NCBI GenBank assembly: GCA_018398585.1
Contig: JAGTTD010000013.1
Location: 7,784,492-7,848,491 of the forward strand
Direction: 5' to 3'
Length of the DNA stretch: 64,000 nt
DNA from: Simmondsia chinensis
Lineage: Eukaryota; Streptophyta; Magnoliopsida; Caryophyllales; Simmondsiaceae
Under the pieces are notes generated by a model, which worked only from the letters and a program-made list of their open reading frames with translations, was not told where the DNA came from and made no database searches. A program made the position numbers and the translations under genes. Below are positions 34,480 to 46,900 of the stretch, in pieces (the stretch's first letter is position 1; the number at the start of each line of letters is the position of its first letter).

Positions 34480-34905
34480 TTAGAGTATAAAATCAATCTT
34501 GGTTCATCAACTTAAGCTTTTGAGAAAGACGGGTGGAGATCCAGGAATAGTTTTATACTCCAATATGATAGTTTTATACTTGAATATGCTTCTTCACGCG
34601 AATGCCCATTTGGCTTGAAGCGTGAATAATGCACAGATTTATCTTATACCTTGTATTTAAATGATTTTAATATTAAAAGCGAGAGATGTTAGGATTTGAA
34701 CCCATGGCCTCTTAGTGAACAACACTCTGATACCATGTCAAAGAATCATCTTTCCCAAAAGCTCAAGGTGTGAGACAGACACGTGTAATATTCACGCTTC
34801 AAGCCCAATTGGCATTAGCGTGAGGGAGCATGTTAGAGTATAAAATCAATTTTAGACCTTCACCTATTAGCTTAAGCTTTTGTGAAAGACGGTTCCTTGA
34901 CATTA
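34480..34905. mobile_element. Inverted pair of TRIM-like pieces
   Basis: GTTAGAGTATAAAATCAAT occurs at 34483 and 34832 in direct orientation. A minus-strand primer-binding-like site (plus-strand CTCTGATACCATGTCA, about 34725-34740) lies between them, next to a tRNA-like GGATTTGAACCCATGG. The arms 34586-34632 and 34785-34831 are inverted repeats of about 46 bp (TTCACGC...GCATTNGCGTGA). This fits two small LTR-type elements recombined head to head. Confidence 0.5.
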
Positions 34906-36900
34906 TAGCCTGTGTCGGTGGTTCGCATGAGTTTTGTCCTATAATATTGTTTCCTCGTTCGATTTTTCTTGTCTTTGTTATATTCCCCGTTTTGCTGCGG
35001 TTGAATCACGTTTGTACAAGATGCCTATTCTATCACAATTTTGTCTCTAATAATAAAAAAAAAGCCCCGTATCTTTCTTATAGTGGATCCCGAGTTCATC
35101 GTTCGATTTGGACTTGTTCAATCAGTTTTAAGCTTATGCTCCGCATCAAAATATTTATAGTGCAGTTTATTATATTTTAAGATAGATAAAATTTCATTCA
35201 ATCAAATTAATAAGATAGACAAAAATATATGGTTGTATTCCTTACTAAAAAGTTATGAAACATCGATTTAAATGTGGGCTCTGTGTGTCTGTGGGTATGG
35301 AAGATGCCAAACCCCATCCTGTTTCACTTTGGACTCTGCACCCTAGTAGTCAATAACAACTTGCCACGACCTTGACTTATTTCAATTCATACAACAAAAT
35401 ATCAATTTCTATAAGATATTCGAAAGATGCTCCGGAACTTTGATATATTTTATGTCTCTCATGTATTTTGAGAGGGTAATCCGGAAGTTGATTGGGTCGA
35501 TATCGACTGTTGTAGCCAGTAAGTTCAAGGGAGGAGGGATGGAAGTATGAGTAGCACCCTTCACGAAATTATCTATTATGATGCACTAAGTCAGGTTATC
35601 TAAGGAGATCCTCTAGTGTCTTCTTACCTTGTAAAAGAAAATGAAAAAGTAATGTTAGAAAAAAAATTCATGAGATGGCCCCCAAAGGGACACCGTGCTA
35701 ACTACTACTTTTTACTGCTTTATTCACGTGGTAAACTGCCTTTTTAGGAGGCAGCTTTTTTGGGAAAAATTTCGATGCTGAATTGTCTTGTGGGAAGCGT
35801 TTCTATGCCAAATCTCTTATTATAAATGCCCTCTTAAAGACGGTTTAATTAAAAAAAAATTGGAGTACAGAATTGCTCTCACATGGCAGTTTTATAGTAG
35901 ACAGCTATTTTTTGACTCATTTCTCCCCCAAATGTCACTTGGACACAAACAACACTTTTAGTCAAGTAATACAACGAATGACACGAAAGTAAAATCATAA
36001 CACACATCTGTAGATAATAAACTAAAGTTTCATGAATGTTATCCGATACACATTTGTAGACAAAACATGTATACAAGTAAAATTCCAATATATGTATAGA
36101 AAGAAATGTTTATAAAGCAAAACCGCAATCTTAATATCGAAATGTCATATCAGGTAGAGATGGAATCCTTCTCTTGACTTGACCTCTACCTCTATCTCTA
36201 CTTCTACTCTTTCATGGATGATCTTCTTGAGGCAGACAATCTTCCTCAAAACATCTTCATAAGAAACTTCTGAAAATGTTGGGAAAGACCATTGTCGTGC
36301 CCATCACATGCACTCATTGGTCTACCCCAAGTCACTCTTGACGAGGTTTCTTAATCTTTCACGGAAATGGTAGACTGTGAGAAGAAGTTACTTGAAGTAG
36401 TACATGAAGCATACTAAATTAGCCAATATGATCCAGACAATAGTTGTGCGTGCCATTATCTCATTCGAGGTGGGTCTCACCCGTTGTATATTGTTCGTGC
36501 ATTCCCTTTTTCTGGTAAGTAAGTATAGACCCAAAAGCACCTAATGCTTGTACAATCAACAAAATCAAAAAAACATAAAGAAGCAATGGGAGTTCATAAC
36601 CACCCACCATAATACAAAATAGAAAAAACAAAAATTCAATCCAAATCCAAAAAATCAACACCCAAAAAACACCTAAACACCAAGAAAACGCCTACAATTT
36701 TGAAAACTACTTCAAGTATTCCTCCTTCTATCCCTGTGGCGCCTCCTTTGGCTCCATGTTTGTATTGCTTCAATGCATCGTGTATTCCGTATTCTAAGTG
36801 ACTCTTCTATATCTTTTGTTTATTCAAGCCATATTTTCCACCTGTTCAATCTAAAAGAATAAACTGTTAAAATGTGGTACAAATAGTAACTTTAAATTAA
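34906..36900. other. Intergenic DNA, nothing recognised
   Basis: Open frames are short and without family features. The minus strand at about 36180-36220 reads as Arg/Glu-rich low-complexity peptide, possibly the tail of the mobile-domain remnant to its right. Confidence 0.35.
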
Positions 36901-36949
36901 TGAGAAAAACTAGAAACATATACTAAGAATTCTTCATGTAATAAAATAG

Positions 36950-37320
36950 AGAGCTAGTCGTTGTCTTCATGTAGAGACCTTGGAGTCATCCTAAGTTGTG
37001 TGATAAGCCAATGATGGATCACGCATGGATTATAATAGGAAAGAGGGGCAATGGCGGGAGTCATTGGTCTCACAAACTATACCTGTCTTCCTCACATTGA
37101 CGTGCCTATCAATGAAATGTAAATATACAATTGTCCCACAGTCCAAGGAAAATGGCTGGCGCATTTTGAATCAACGCATCATAAGATATGGATAATGACA
37201 CTTAAGTATGTCCAAACATATGAGTTCCACAATATCAAGTCAAATATGTTGATCATATGTTTGGGAGAGTTTCTAAATTTGTCTACGAAGGTCGCTGACC
37301 ACACTTCTATTACAAAATAT
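36950..37320 (-). pseudogene. Plant mobile domain (MAIN-like) remnant
   Basis: With stops ignored, the minus strand reads a VELICLDILKCHYPYLMMR stretch, then FKMRQPF, then LHFIDRHVN. This resembles the conserved 'PLICYxxVEWHxPDRVxRQFGxxQxIP' block of the plant mobile domain, found in MAIN/MAIL proteins and in related transposases. There are several in-frame stops and at least one frameshift. The assignment rests on one block, so it is tentative. Confidence 0.4.
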
Positions 37321-37929
37321 AACTAATTGGTTACAATATAAATACATTCTACTTTAAACAATAATAGAAAAGGTATGTAATCATTATCTGATTACAGTCT
37401 AATATTATGATTGAGAGCATACCTGTAATGATGGAGATTTTGCGATGCACCTATACAAGAAAACTCATGTATCCCACCAGGACATACTCCGAGTAAATAA
37501 ATTATGTGAGTATATATCAAAATACATGTTACCCAAGCAAAGTAAAACATAAAAGTATAGAACTATCTACACCGAGGTAGATCTGAAACATCTCTATGGT
37601 ATTTAGGAGCTCATCTTGAATAGCCTATAGGAATGCGATCCCATAACTAAACTATGTTATATAAAAACATATCAAATATATATCAGAAATGCAACATCGA
37701 TATAAAATTAAAAATTAGACAACAATGATCATGTAACTAACTTGTATAATAATAAGTTGGTTGGCGATCTCCTATACGCCTCACTTTGATGTTGTATTTG
37801 CTTTTAAGGAAAAGTAGTAATCTCAGGGCATATTTGAAACTCAATGTCAGAAAGCAAAGAACATCCCTCCTGTCAAAGACCTGACTGTTGAACAAAGGTT
37901 AGATTCAATAAATGGAGGTTACCCTACTG

Positions 37930-38060
37930 ATGTGTTTTAAAACAGTGTACTTGCAAGCGTATCGGATATACTGGTTGTATCTACAGGGAATCAGAGTTAA
38001 GTTAGATTTTGTTATTAACGAGGGATTGGATTTTTGGTTTTTATTGATTGTTTAGGTAAT
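37930..38060 (+). repeat. Left part of a repeat interrupted by an RTE LINE
   Basis: The sequence GTGTACTTGCAAGCGTATCGG...ACAGGGAATC resembles a common plant repeat phrase. It is cut at TTTAGGTAAT by the LINE fragment and seems to resume at 38714. Confidence 0.35.
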
Positions 38061-38237
38061 ACTTTTGTACAGAGACTATTCGATAGGACCTTGCCTATCC
38101 CAAACTAATTGAAGAGATGGCCCTAATTTAGAGCTTAGCGTAGGAATAGTATAAGGATAACCGATTTAGCGATGTAGAAGCTTTGAGTAGTGCTACACGC
38201 TGGTGATACATTTGTACTCTCTCTCTCTCCCTCTTGC

Positions 38238-38276
<39 letters not shown>

Positions 38277-38710
38277 TCTCTCTCTCTCTCTTTCTCTATG
38301 CCTTTTCTCTCTCTATTCTCTCTTTTGCTGCTCCCCTAACGCACTACTCTCTATATGTGTGTGTTGTGCCTCCGTGTTTGCCTTTACCTTCTGCCTTGGA
38401 TGCGTTACCCCTAGGCCCAGGTGTTTACAGATACATAATTGCATGCTTACATGCCTTCTGATTATATGATTATATGTCTACAGGCCTTCATGGATATATG
38501 TTCCGCATGACGTCTATGCTTTTCATGGTGCTTCTTGCAGGCTCTTCATACAGGCTCATCCTAAACATCAACTACCAGGTTGGGGGTCCTCGGAAACAGT
38601 CTCTCGTCAGGGTCTCACCCTGATGGGGTAAAGCTGCGTACATCCTACCCCTCTCAGACCCTGCGCAAGCGGGAGCCTTTGAGGCACTGGGAATGTTGTT
38701 GTTATTGTTG
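38061..38710 (+). mobile_element. 5'-truncated RTE LINE
   Basis: This copy holds only the 3' end of the element at 4926-8910: GATGGCCCTAATTTAGAGCTTAG corresponds to 8258-8280, and the tail 38579-38710 closely matches 8788-8910. It is flanked by TTGTTTAGGTAAT (38048-38060 and 38711-38723; the TTG may belong to the tail). 5' truncation is typical of LINE insertion. It contains a 36-base C run (38239-38274) inside CT repeats. Confidence 0.85.
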
Positions 38711-38723
38711 TTGTTTAGGTAAT

Positions 38724-40960
38724 TAACTAACGAAAGCATTAAATTAAAAATGTCAATTCGATTGAGGTCAGTTAAGGGAATGAATTCAGGGTAGCTTTAC
38801 TCATATCCCGTGATTATATTACACTATGGAAATGATTTAGGCGGCTTAGGCTATAAGCACTAAGCCTGAGTTAATCTTAAACTAGGGCTTAGGGTAATTA
38901 ACTAGTCTAAAGGCATAACATATCATATCACCCGATATATAGCGTAGGTTATCTCATTAGCCCTACTTAATTTTTTTTTCTTACTCCTAATTCAATATTA
39001 AACATGAATTAATATTTAAACTAGGGTTTAAGATAATGAACTAATCTAAGGGCACAACTAATCTTATCACTCTAGGTGTGGCATAGATTATCTCAAGAGC
39101 ACTAATAAATTATTTTGTCACTTCTAATTATGTATTAATTTGTATAAAAGATTGTGTTCAGGGTTGGGTACAACTTCAACCCTGACCACATGTGAAAACC
39201 AGTTATGTTATGGTTTAGGGTACAAACTCGTAGACTAACGCTAATAATTTGGAGATCTCAACATGGCTACGAGCACACACAAAGAAACATCAAACAACAA
39301 TCATAAATTCTCATAGGGGTGCGTATATAAGATAACATAAATCTATTGACAAAAGCATAATATAAATCTGGGATACAGGTGGCTACCCGTCTTTCATCCC
39401 TAAACTAAAAGAATCTACTCCTCCATAGGAGTTTTATACATCATTCATATCTAAAAAGATAAAACAATGAATAAAAACTACGAATTGAAAACTCCCTCAA
39501 TTGTTGTTGACGTTGATCCTTACTTTGATTCCCAACCACCTGTGCTTCAGCGTTTGAGAACCTTTTGGATCTCGAAGCGATTTCGGGAAAGAGAGGAGGA
39601 GAGAGGCGAGGCAAAAGATGGGCAAATTTGGGTCTTCCCCTTTTTATTAATACCTGCGGTGTGACTAGGTCACGCTGCAGGTAATGGGCTAATAAATTGA
39701 CGAAGTGTTGGTCGATTGGGTGGCTTTCAGTAACCAACTAATTGATCGGCCCCATTTTTTGATCGATCGGCAGCCCCACTGTAAGCCTCGTACTGCTGCG
39801 GGACTGATTGATCAGTACTTCATGTCGACTGATTGTTTAGCACCCGAAACTCTACGGACCAAATTAAGTTACCGAATTATGACCCGATTGGTCATTCTTT
39901 TGCACACGTGGTCAGGTTTCTCAGAGTAGTCTTCAGTTATGCCTCAATTACGCTTGATTCTGCCACTTTTCAACCTTTATTTGCTTCGTTTCATTCTAAA
40001 CCTAAATGTACCTAAATTAAAAAAAAAAAAAAGCACACTTGTAAAAACTAAATATATTGCAGGATTGAGAAATAAATATGTAAATATAAAGTACATCACC
40101 TACTCTCTAAAATTTCATATTTGGATGAACTAGTGATTGATTGGTTGAGTTTTCTCACCTGGAGTCAAGGAATTAAATCCATCCGAAAATCATATGGAAA
40201 AGGCAAAGTCGATGTCTTCGTGATTTTAGGTTAAAAAAGCCCCTTTAGTCCTCTCCCCTTTTACATAGCCAATTAATTGGTCTGCTCTCTCTCAATGCTA
40301 AGTCTATAGAAGTCAAGCTTTTTATCTCCAAAAGAATGGCCTTAGTCTTTATTGCCATCGTCTTGCATTTACCCCAAAAAAAAAAAAAAAACAAAAAGCC
40401 ATCGTCTTGCATTATTGTAAACTATTGATAGTAGTCATATTGCAGGGAAAGAGCAAGATGACATAGGTTTCTCTCACTCCTCAATATATACTACTTGGTT
40501 GCCTTTAACTCCCGATCGACGAACACCCAAACCTATTAACCTTGTTTTTTGAGATGATTTACTCTTCGTCCCGACCTATTCATATTCTACTAATCTAATC
40601 CTCGCATCTTTGATCCTAACAAGCTTGAGGAAGACCATATCTTGTTTGTTACTCTACATCTTTGTTCTTCCCTATGGTTCTTTCTATTCTTATTTCTTAC
40701 TTATGTCATGCTTGGCTTTTTTCTACCTCTTTATAAAGGTATACACACGATAATTTCAAACAAAAAAAATAGACAAGATAATACTGCACAAATATAAGGG
40801 TTTGTATTTCTTTAGAAAAATATGAATACAATCTTTGTATACGTATATTGATTACAAATATACAACAAGTCCTCTGAGTTGATCTCCAAGGGATTTAATG
40901 AGTTCCTTATTGATGGCCTGAACCTGGAAACTTAAAGGACGGCATGAGACTTGACATTAG
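38724..40960. other. Intergenic repeat-derived DNA
   Basis: An imperfect duplication with a period of about 139 bp is visible: TTAATCTTAAACTAGGGCTT at 38871 and TTAATATTTAAACTAGGGTT at 39010, each followed by a similar ~120-bp segment. GATCGATC-rich sequence lies at 39705-39850. No gene was recognised. Confidence 0.45.
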
Positions 40961-40974
40961 TCAATTGATTCTTC

Positions 40975-41150
40975 TTCAAGGTGGAGGACATGTGGTTTGA
41001 TATAGCTTAAAGGATGATTTTGATTTCATTCTTCAAGGCAAATAAAACGTGGCTTGATTTCTAACTTGAAAGATGATTTTGGTTTCTTCTTTCAGGGATG
41101 AAGGCATGTGACTTGATCTCTAGCTTGGACGATGGTTTTGGTTTTCCTTT
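40975..41150. repeat. Imperfect ~60-bp tandem repeat
   Basis: Two full units and a partial third share 'CTTGAAAGATGATTTTGGTTTC...GGCTTGATTTCTA'. They are diverged. Confidence 0.55.
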
Positions 41151-41489
41151 TATTTATTTATTTTTTTTAATTTTTTTTAAAGGCTGAGGATATGAAGCTT
41201 GTTCTTTGGCCTGAAGGTTTATTTGAGTTTGAAGGCTTTGGTTATGGCCAGGAGCACTAGAAGAGTTCTAGAGGCTCACATTTGGATTCCTCCTGGGGTT
41301 CCTTCAATTCCTTCTTTTTTTTTTTTTTTTTTCCCAAGACCCTCCAAATGAAAAGGGGATAGAGGAAGAGGATTTAAGCTAATGGGCTTTGAGCTTAACC
41401 AAAGAGGGTTTTAAGACTTGGGTCAAACTCTGTCTTACAACATTATGGGTTGATGGTTATTTTAGCACTGATGCTTTATGGGCAGAAAT

Positions 41490-41870
41490 TTTGACTAGGA
41501 ATCATTTGAGTTTATGTTCGACTCTGAAAACATTTAGGTTTAGGCTTGGAAGTCGTTTCCGACTTGGTTTGACTCGGAAGCCATTTGAGCTTCAGGTTCT
41601 ACTTGGAAGTTATTTAGGCTTTTGGTTCAACTTAAAAGTCATTTGCGCTTTTTAGGCTTGGTCTGACTTAGAAGTCATTTGGACTTGGGCTTGGACTTGA
41701 TAGTCATTTTGAGCTTGGTTTGACTCGAGAGTCATTTAAGGTTGGACTTGAAAGTCATTTTAGGTTCAACTTGAGAAATATTTGGATTTAGACTTGGAGG
41801 TCATTTCGGATTTGAGGTTTTTTGGACTGACCCGAATTTAGTCAAAATGTTGACTTGCATTTAAGTCATT
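41490..41870. repeat. Imperfect ~30-bp minisatellite
   Basis: About ten diverged copies of a core like GACTTGGAAGTCATTTGG are spaced by 12-20 bp. The short open frame over part of this array is a by-product of the repeat. Confidence 0.7.
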
Positions 41871-42039
41871 TGCTTTCAAGGTTGGCATTAAGTTTATAAA
41901 CATAATAAAAATTTCATGTCTACAAAAGTATCTGAGAGCCTTGTCCAACTGTGCCACAAACCCATAAGCCCTCGAGGTAAGACAAAAAGGAAGAGATGCT
42001 ATGTCTTTCTTTGGCCTTGAGCTGGCTCTCTTCGAGAGA

Positions 42040-42262
42040 ATGACTGTTGGAAATTCTTCGATATGCTGAAATTCAAATCTTGAATAATTATGAATAAGAA
42101 AAATATATGTGGATCTCAGTAAGAGTTGGGTTTATATGAACTTAGTGCATCACTCTAGTTAGCCAATTAATTTTAGGATGAAACCTTACTTGGATTTATA
42201 TGTAGATCTCATATATGCCAACTCCCTGAGTCGGGTCTAAAAGCCTGGTGAAATGTGATGCT
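42040..42262 (-). repeat. Fourth TRIM-like LTR copy
   Basis: It shares AGGATGAAACCTTACTTGGA, TTTATATGTAGATCTCATAT and GCCAACTCCCTGAGTCGGG with the copies at 29478 and 63678. Boundaries are approximate. Confidence 0.55.
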
Positions 42263-42666
42263 GTGACAGAGAAGACGCTTCTTAAGGCATTGACGCATTT
42301 ATGATAAGAACTAAAAAAAGAAAAAAAGTGAAATTAACTAAAAAACAAGTAGAAATAGGAAAGCTTCATTCATAATCCTTCCACTACAATCAATACTTAT
42401 ATATACTAGCATAAGAGTGACAAATACAAGAAAATATTCCAAGAATATGCTAGACCTCACTAGAATCTTCTAGATCATTCTTCCATTGCAACCAGATTCC
42501 GTCGGTATTCTCTTGAGTTGGTTGCGTTTCCTGAATTTGAAGACGATGGAGGTCACGTGCGTAGCACGTGCCCTGCACAATCTCGGTGCATCTGAGGAGG
42601 CAGGGCCTCAGTGGGCCTGTTCGGCTTTTCCTAGCCCAAAGTGATAATGCTGGCTCTATTGGGCAA
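42263..42666. other. Intergenic DNA, possible minus-strand LTR piece
   Basis: The minus strand has a promoter-like TATATATAAG near 42410. A CACGTG...CACGTG pair lies at 42554-42572. No partner LTR was found and nothing coding is recognised. Confidence 0.3.
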
Positions 42667-43896
42667 TGTTTTTATTTGGTTACTATATAATCTAAATTAC
42701 GTCCAAAAATAAGGCTTGGATAACCTAAGTTATTAGATATATTGTTTGGAAGCAAAATGTGTCATTTTGGTAAGCAAAATATTAAAAATATCGTGTTTTA
42801 AATTATGTTAAAATATCAGATTTTAACAATGGAAGTTTGGTAAATATTATGTTAAGTTTGAATTTGGTTTTACCTAAAAATTACCAAAATAACCCTGCCC
42901 GCGCCGCTGCCCATGCTGCCCCCAAGCTGCTCGTGTACTTCCCTGACCAACTGTATTACACTTCATTTATGAAGCTTCCATGGGACGCTACCCGTTCAAA
43001 ATTGAACGGCCTTGATGATGACATGCGTCACCCATCCAACGGGTAAAAAATGGGTCTGTTTGTGGTGATGAGAGCCGTTGATCAGGTTTGCATCCAAAGG
43101 CTCAGGTTGAGCCACATGTCACTTGCTATTGCTCAGATGTTGTGTTTGTTTTGATGTATGTGAGCCATTGATCTTCTTTGATCGGATGGCTGCGATGCTT
43201 TTGGCACGGATGATGCTTTGGGGCCTATATATACCTCGTTTTATTGAAGAAAAAATAGAACCTCATTTTCCCACCCCTTTCTCCTTCCTCCTCTCTTACA
43301 GTGCTTCTCCAAGTGTTTTCCGAGGGTTTCTTGCTTCCAAGCTTTATTGATTGTGAGTTGCTAAGCTATTTGGTGCAGTGATCGACGAAATAAGATCAAG
43401 AAGGGCTTTGATCTTGGGCCGTGTTGTATTGTAGCACTACGCTTGAGTAGGTATATCTTTCTTACTCTCTCTCTCTCTCTAAGTTCTCGTTTCATTCGTT
43501 GGTTTCGTTGATTGAAAGACATGTTTGTAATTAATAGCTTATGTATTTGATGGGAAGCGCCTTGTAATTTATCGGTTGTAACTTTTGGTTTATAATAATA
43601 AAATAGAGCTCTCTAGTGGTAGAGGGACCTTGGAGTAAGTCAGTTAGGACTGAATCACATAAAATCGCTGTGTACTCGTTTATATTTTGTTTGTTTCTTC
43701 TATCGTCGTTTGTGAGCTTAATCTCGAATTTTAGGACAACATTTCGTCAACATTTTCAACGATCCTAAAATCAGTAACGATTTTGTGAACTTTGACAAGA
43801 TAGTTGTTTAACAAGAAAAGTTTAAGTCTAAGTTTGTTAAGATCGGTTTTAACGTTAAGTTTGTCAAGATCAGCGGTTGAGGGTTTTGTCACAATA
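42667..43896 (+). repeat. 5' LTR of copia element (42667-50254)
   Basis: It runs from TGTTTTTATTTGG to TTTTGTCACAATA. TATA-like CTATATATA lies at 43224-43232, followed about 220 bp later by a CT repeat. It aligns with the 3' LTR end to end. Confidence 0.88.
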
Positions 43897-43939
43897 GGTG
43901 ATATCAGCGTATTTTAGGTTACGAAAATCGTTTTGAAAA

Positions 43940-46900
43940 ATGGCTTCAAAATTTGATATTGAGAAGTTTGACGGGAAGAACGATTACTCTCTTTGGAATA
44001 CCAAGACCAAGGCGCTGCTGATGTCCCAAGGCATGGGATCTGCACTACACACCGGGGGAACAACCTTCTCATCTGACAGAGAAGGATAAGGTAGACATGG
44101 AGCAAAGGGCTTGTGGTACTCTTGTTATGTGTTTAGATAATAATGTTTTTCCTCTTATTTCCTCTGAAAATACCATTGCTAAAATATGGACAAAGCTAGA
44201 AGAGATATATATAAAACTGAATCACTGTCTAATAGGATATTATATATGGAAAAAATTTTCACATTTAGGATGGAGGAAAATAAACCATTAGATGACTCTC
44301 TAGATCAATTTAATAAAATCTTACAGGACCTAAACAATGTTAATGTCTCTATAGAAGATGAAATTCAGGCTATTATATTGTTATGTGCTTTATCTAAGTA
44401 TCTTAAATTTTTAAAGGATACTCTTAGATAGGGATGTGCAAAAAACAGTTTAAACCATCATCCAAACAGGACCAAACCTTAAATTACGGTTTGGTTCGGA
44501 TAATTTGGTCTATGGTTTGAAAAATTATAGTTTGGTTTAGAAAATTTTGGTTATTAGGATTTATGGTTTAGGTTTGGTTTAAAACCAAACTTAAACTGTA
44601 AACCATACAAACCATAAACTAAAGAATCCACTGATTATTTACATCATCCAAAACATAACAAGTTATGTTAGTGGCAAAAATTTACTTGATAACCCAATAA
44701 AAATAATTAGAGTTATCTACACTAAAGGTCTTTGTACTTTTCTGATTGTATCAACTCAAGCGTGATACTTCTAATTATGTCAATTTAGTCATTTGATCAA
44801 ATTTAACTTAAGATAATGATGTAAATTTTAACAATATAATCATATCTGATGCAAGTAAAATCTACTCGTTGATTCAATTTAACACAATCTGTGATTATAC
44901 CATTTAATAATTCATTAACAACTCAAACAAAATTTTAACAGACCCAATGTTATTGCTGAATTTGTCCCAAAAACTGTACTATTGAATTTAACCAACCAAT
45001 TTTATGTATTTTTCATAGTTTTTATATTTATGTAGTATATAGTATAAACATGTTTTATAGTATAAATTAGGAAGAAGTAAAGTTTTTGTATTTTTGGATG
45101 TTTTTGTAGTCAATGACGATTTTAATATTGATCAAATTATGTTTATATTAGTGTTAGTAACAATTTTTCTATTATAATGGTTAAAACCATAAACTGGACT
45201 GGATCGGACCATAATTGCAGTTTGGTCCGATTCGGTTTGTGAGACAAAACGGTTTGGTTTTGCCTTGTAAAATTGGCAAACCGTATTTCTACGGTTTGGA
45301 CCGGTTTGGTAACCACAAAACCGAACCGTGTGCACCCCTACTCTTAGGTATGGTAGGCAAAAGATCTATCTAAGTGAAGTAACATAGGCACTTAGGAGTA
45401 AGATTCTAGAACTAAAAAGAGATGGAAACCAGTTACATTCTAGCAGTAGCAGTGAAGGACTGACAGTGAAAGGAAGAACTAATAACAGAGTGAATAATAA
45501 TAATAAAAGAAGATCTAAGAGTAAACATCGTTCACAGTCTAAGGGTAGAAGGGATTTCTGGAAAACAAAATGCTATGAGTGCAATAATTTTGGCCATATG
45601 AAAAGAAACTATCAAGATAAAAATAGAGCACCAACAACAGCAGATAATGTAGTTTCATTTGAGTCTAATCATGCTGAAGTATTACATGTTTCATGTGACT
45701 GACCTGATTCAAATGTTGAATGTGAGAAATTTGCTTGTGCTGATGGTGAATGTGATAATTCAAATCATGTTAATGCTTTGTCCATCAATTCTGATGCATT
45801 AGAACATGAATGGGTGTTAGATTCTAGATGTAGTTTTCATATGATAACTAGTAGGACAAATTTTATTGATTACAAACCAGTTAATGGGAGAAGGGTACTA
45901 TTAGGAGATAATAGGGGTTGTAAAATAACAGGAATAGGGCATATAAAAATTCGTTTAACTAATGGCACGGTGTATATCCTTGAAAATGTTAGACATGTTC
46001 CTGACCTACGTAGAAACTTGATTTCCTTAGGTCAGTTGGACCTCAAAGAATGTCTTTTAGGGCCATGAATTTAGAACTTAGGATCTTGAAAGGATCATTC
46101 GTTGTCCTAAAAGGGGAACTTAAAAACGGTCTCTACGTATTGAAGGGTAGGATTGTCTCGGGTGAGTCACATGCCGTAGTTAAACTAGATCCTACTGATA
46201 TGTGGCATAGACATTTAGGACATAGTTCTGAACATGGGTTGTGTGAGCTTTCAAAGTGTGGAATGATGTGTGCTAATGCTATTTCTAAGCTTGATTTCTG
46301 TAAATCTTGTGTTTTCGGCAAATAGCATAGGTTAACGTTTAAGGTAGGCAAACACACAACCAATGGGCCACTAGATTATGTACATTTTGATCTGTGGGGA
46401 CTAGCTAGGGTCATCATATTAGGTGGAGCATCGTATTTTTTGTCTATTGTAAATAATTATTCTCATAAAGTTTGGATTTATCCGATGAAATACAAATATG
46501 ATTGTTTTACTACATTTGTTCGATGAAAAAATCAGATAGAAAATTTAACAGGAAGAAAAATCAAAATTCTAAGAACATATAATGGACTGGAATATATTAA
46601 TTTAGAATTTGATGAATTATACACTAAAAATGGTATAAAACATCATAACACTATTAGGGATACGCCACAACAGCGTGGGGTTGCTGAACGAATGAATAGG
46701 ACCATATTAGATAGAGTATGGTGTATGCTGTTTACATTAGGCTTAGGCAAACAGTTCTGGAAGGAGGCTGTCAAAACAGCATGCAATTTAGTAAATAGAA
46801 CACCCTCAACAGGAATAGATTTTAAGACACCGGAAGAGATGTGGTTGGGGAAGCTAGCTAATTGCTCTAATCTAACGGTATTTGGTTGTGCTGCATATGC

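Noticed and set aside
34690..34740. Possible tRNA gene (GGATTTGAACCC next to TGATACCATG)
   Set aside because: It is a primer-binding-site-like and T-loop-like piece of a TRIM element. No cloverleaf can be completed.
38203..38469. Polyproline open frames
   Set aside because: They translate a C36 run and CT repeats inside a LINE 3' UTR.
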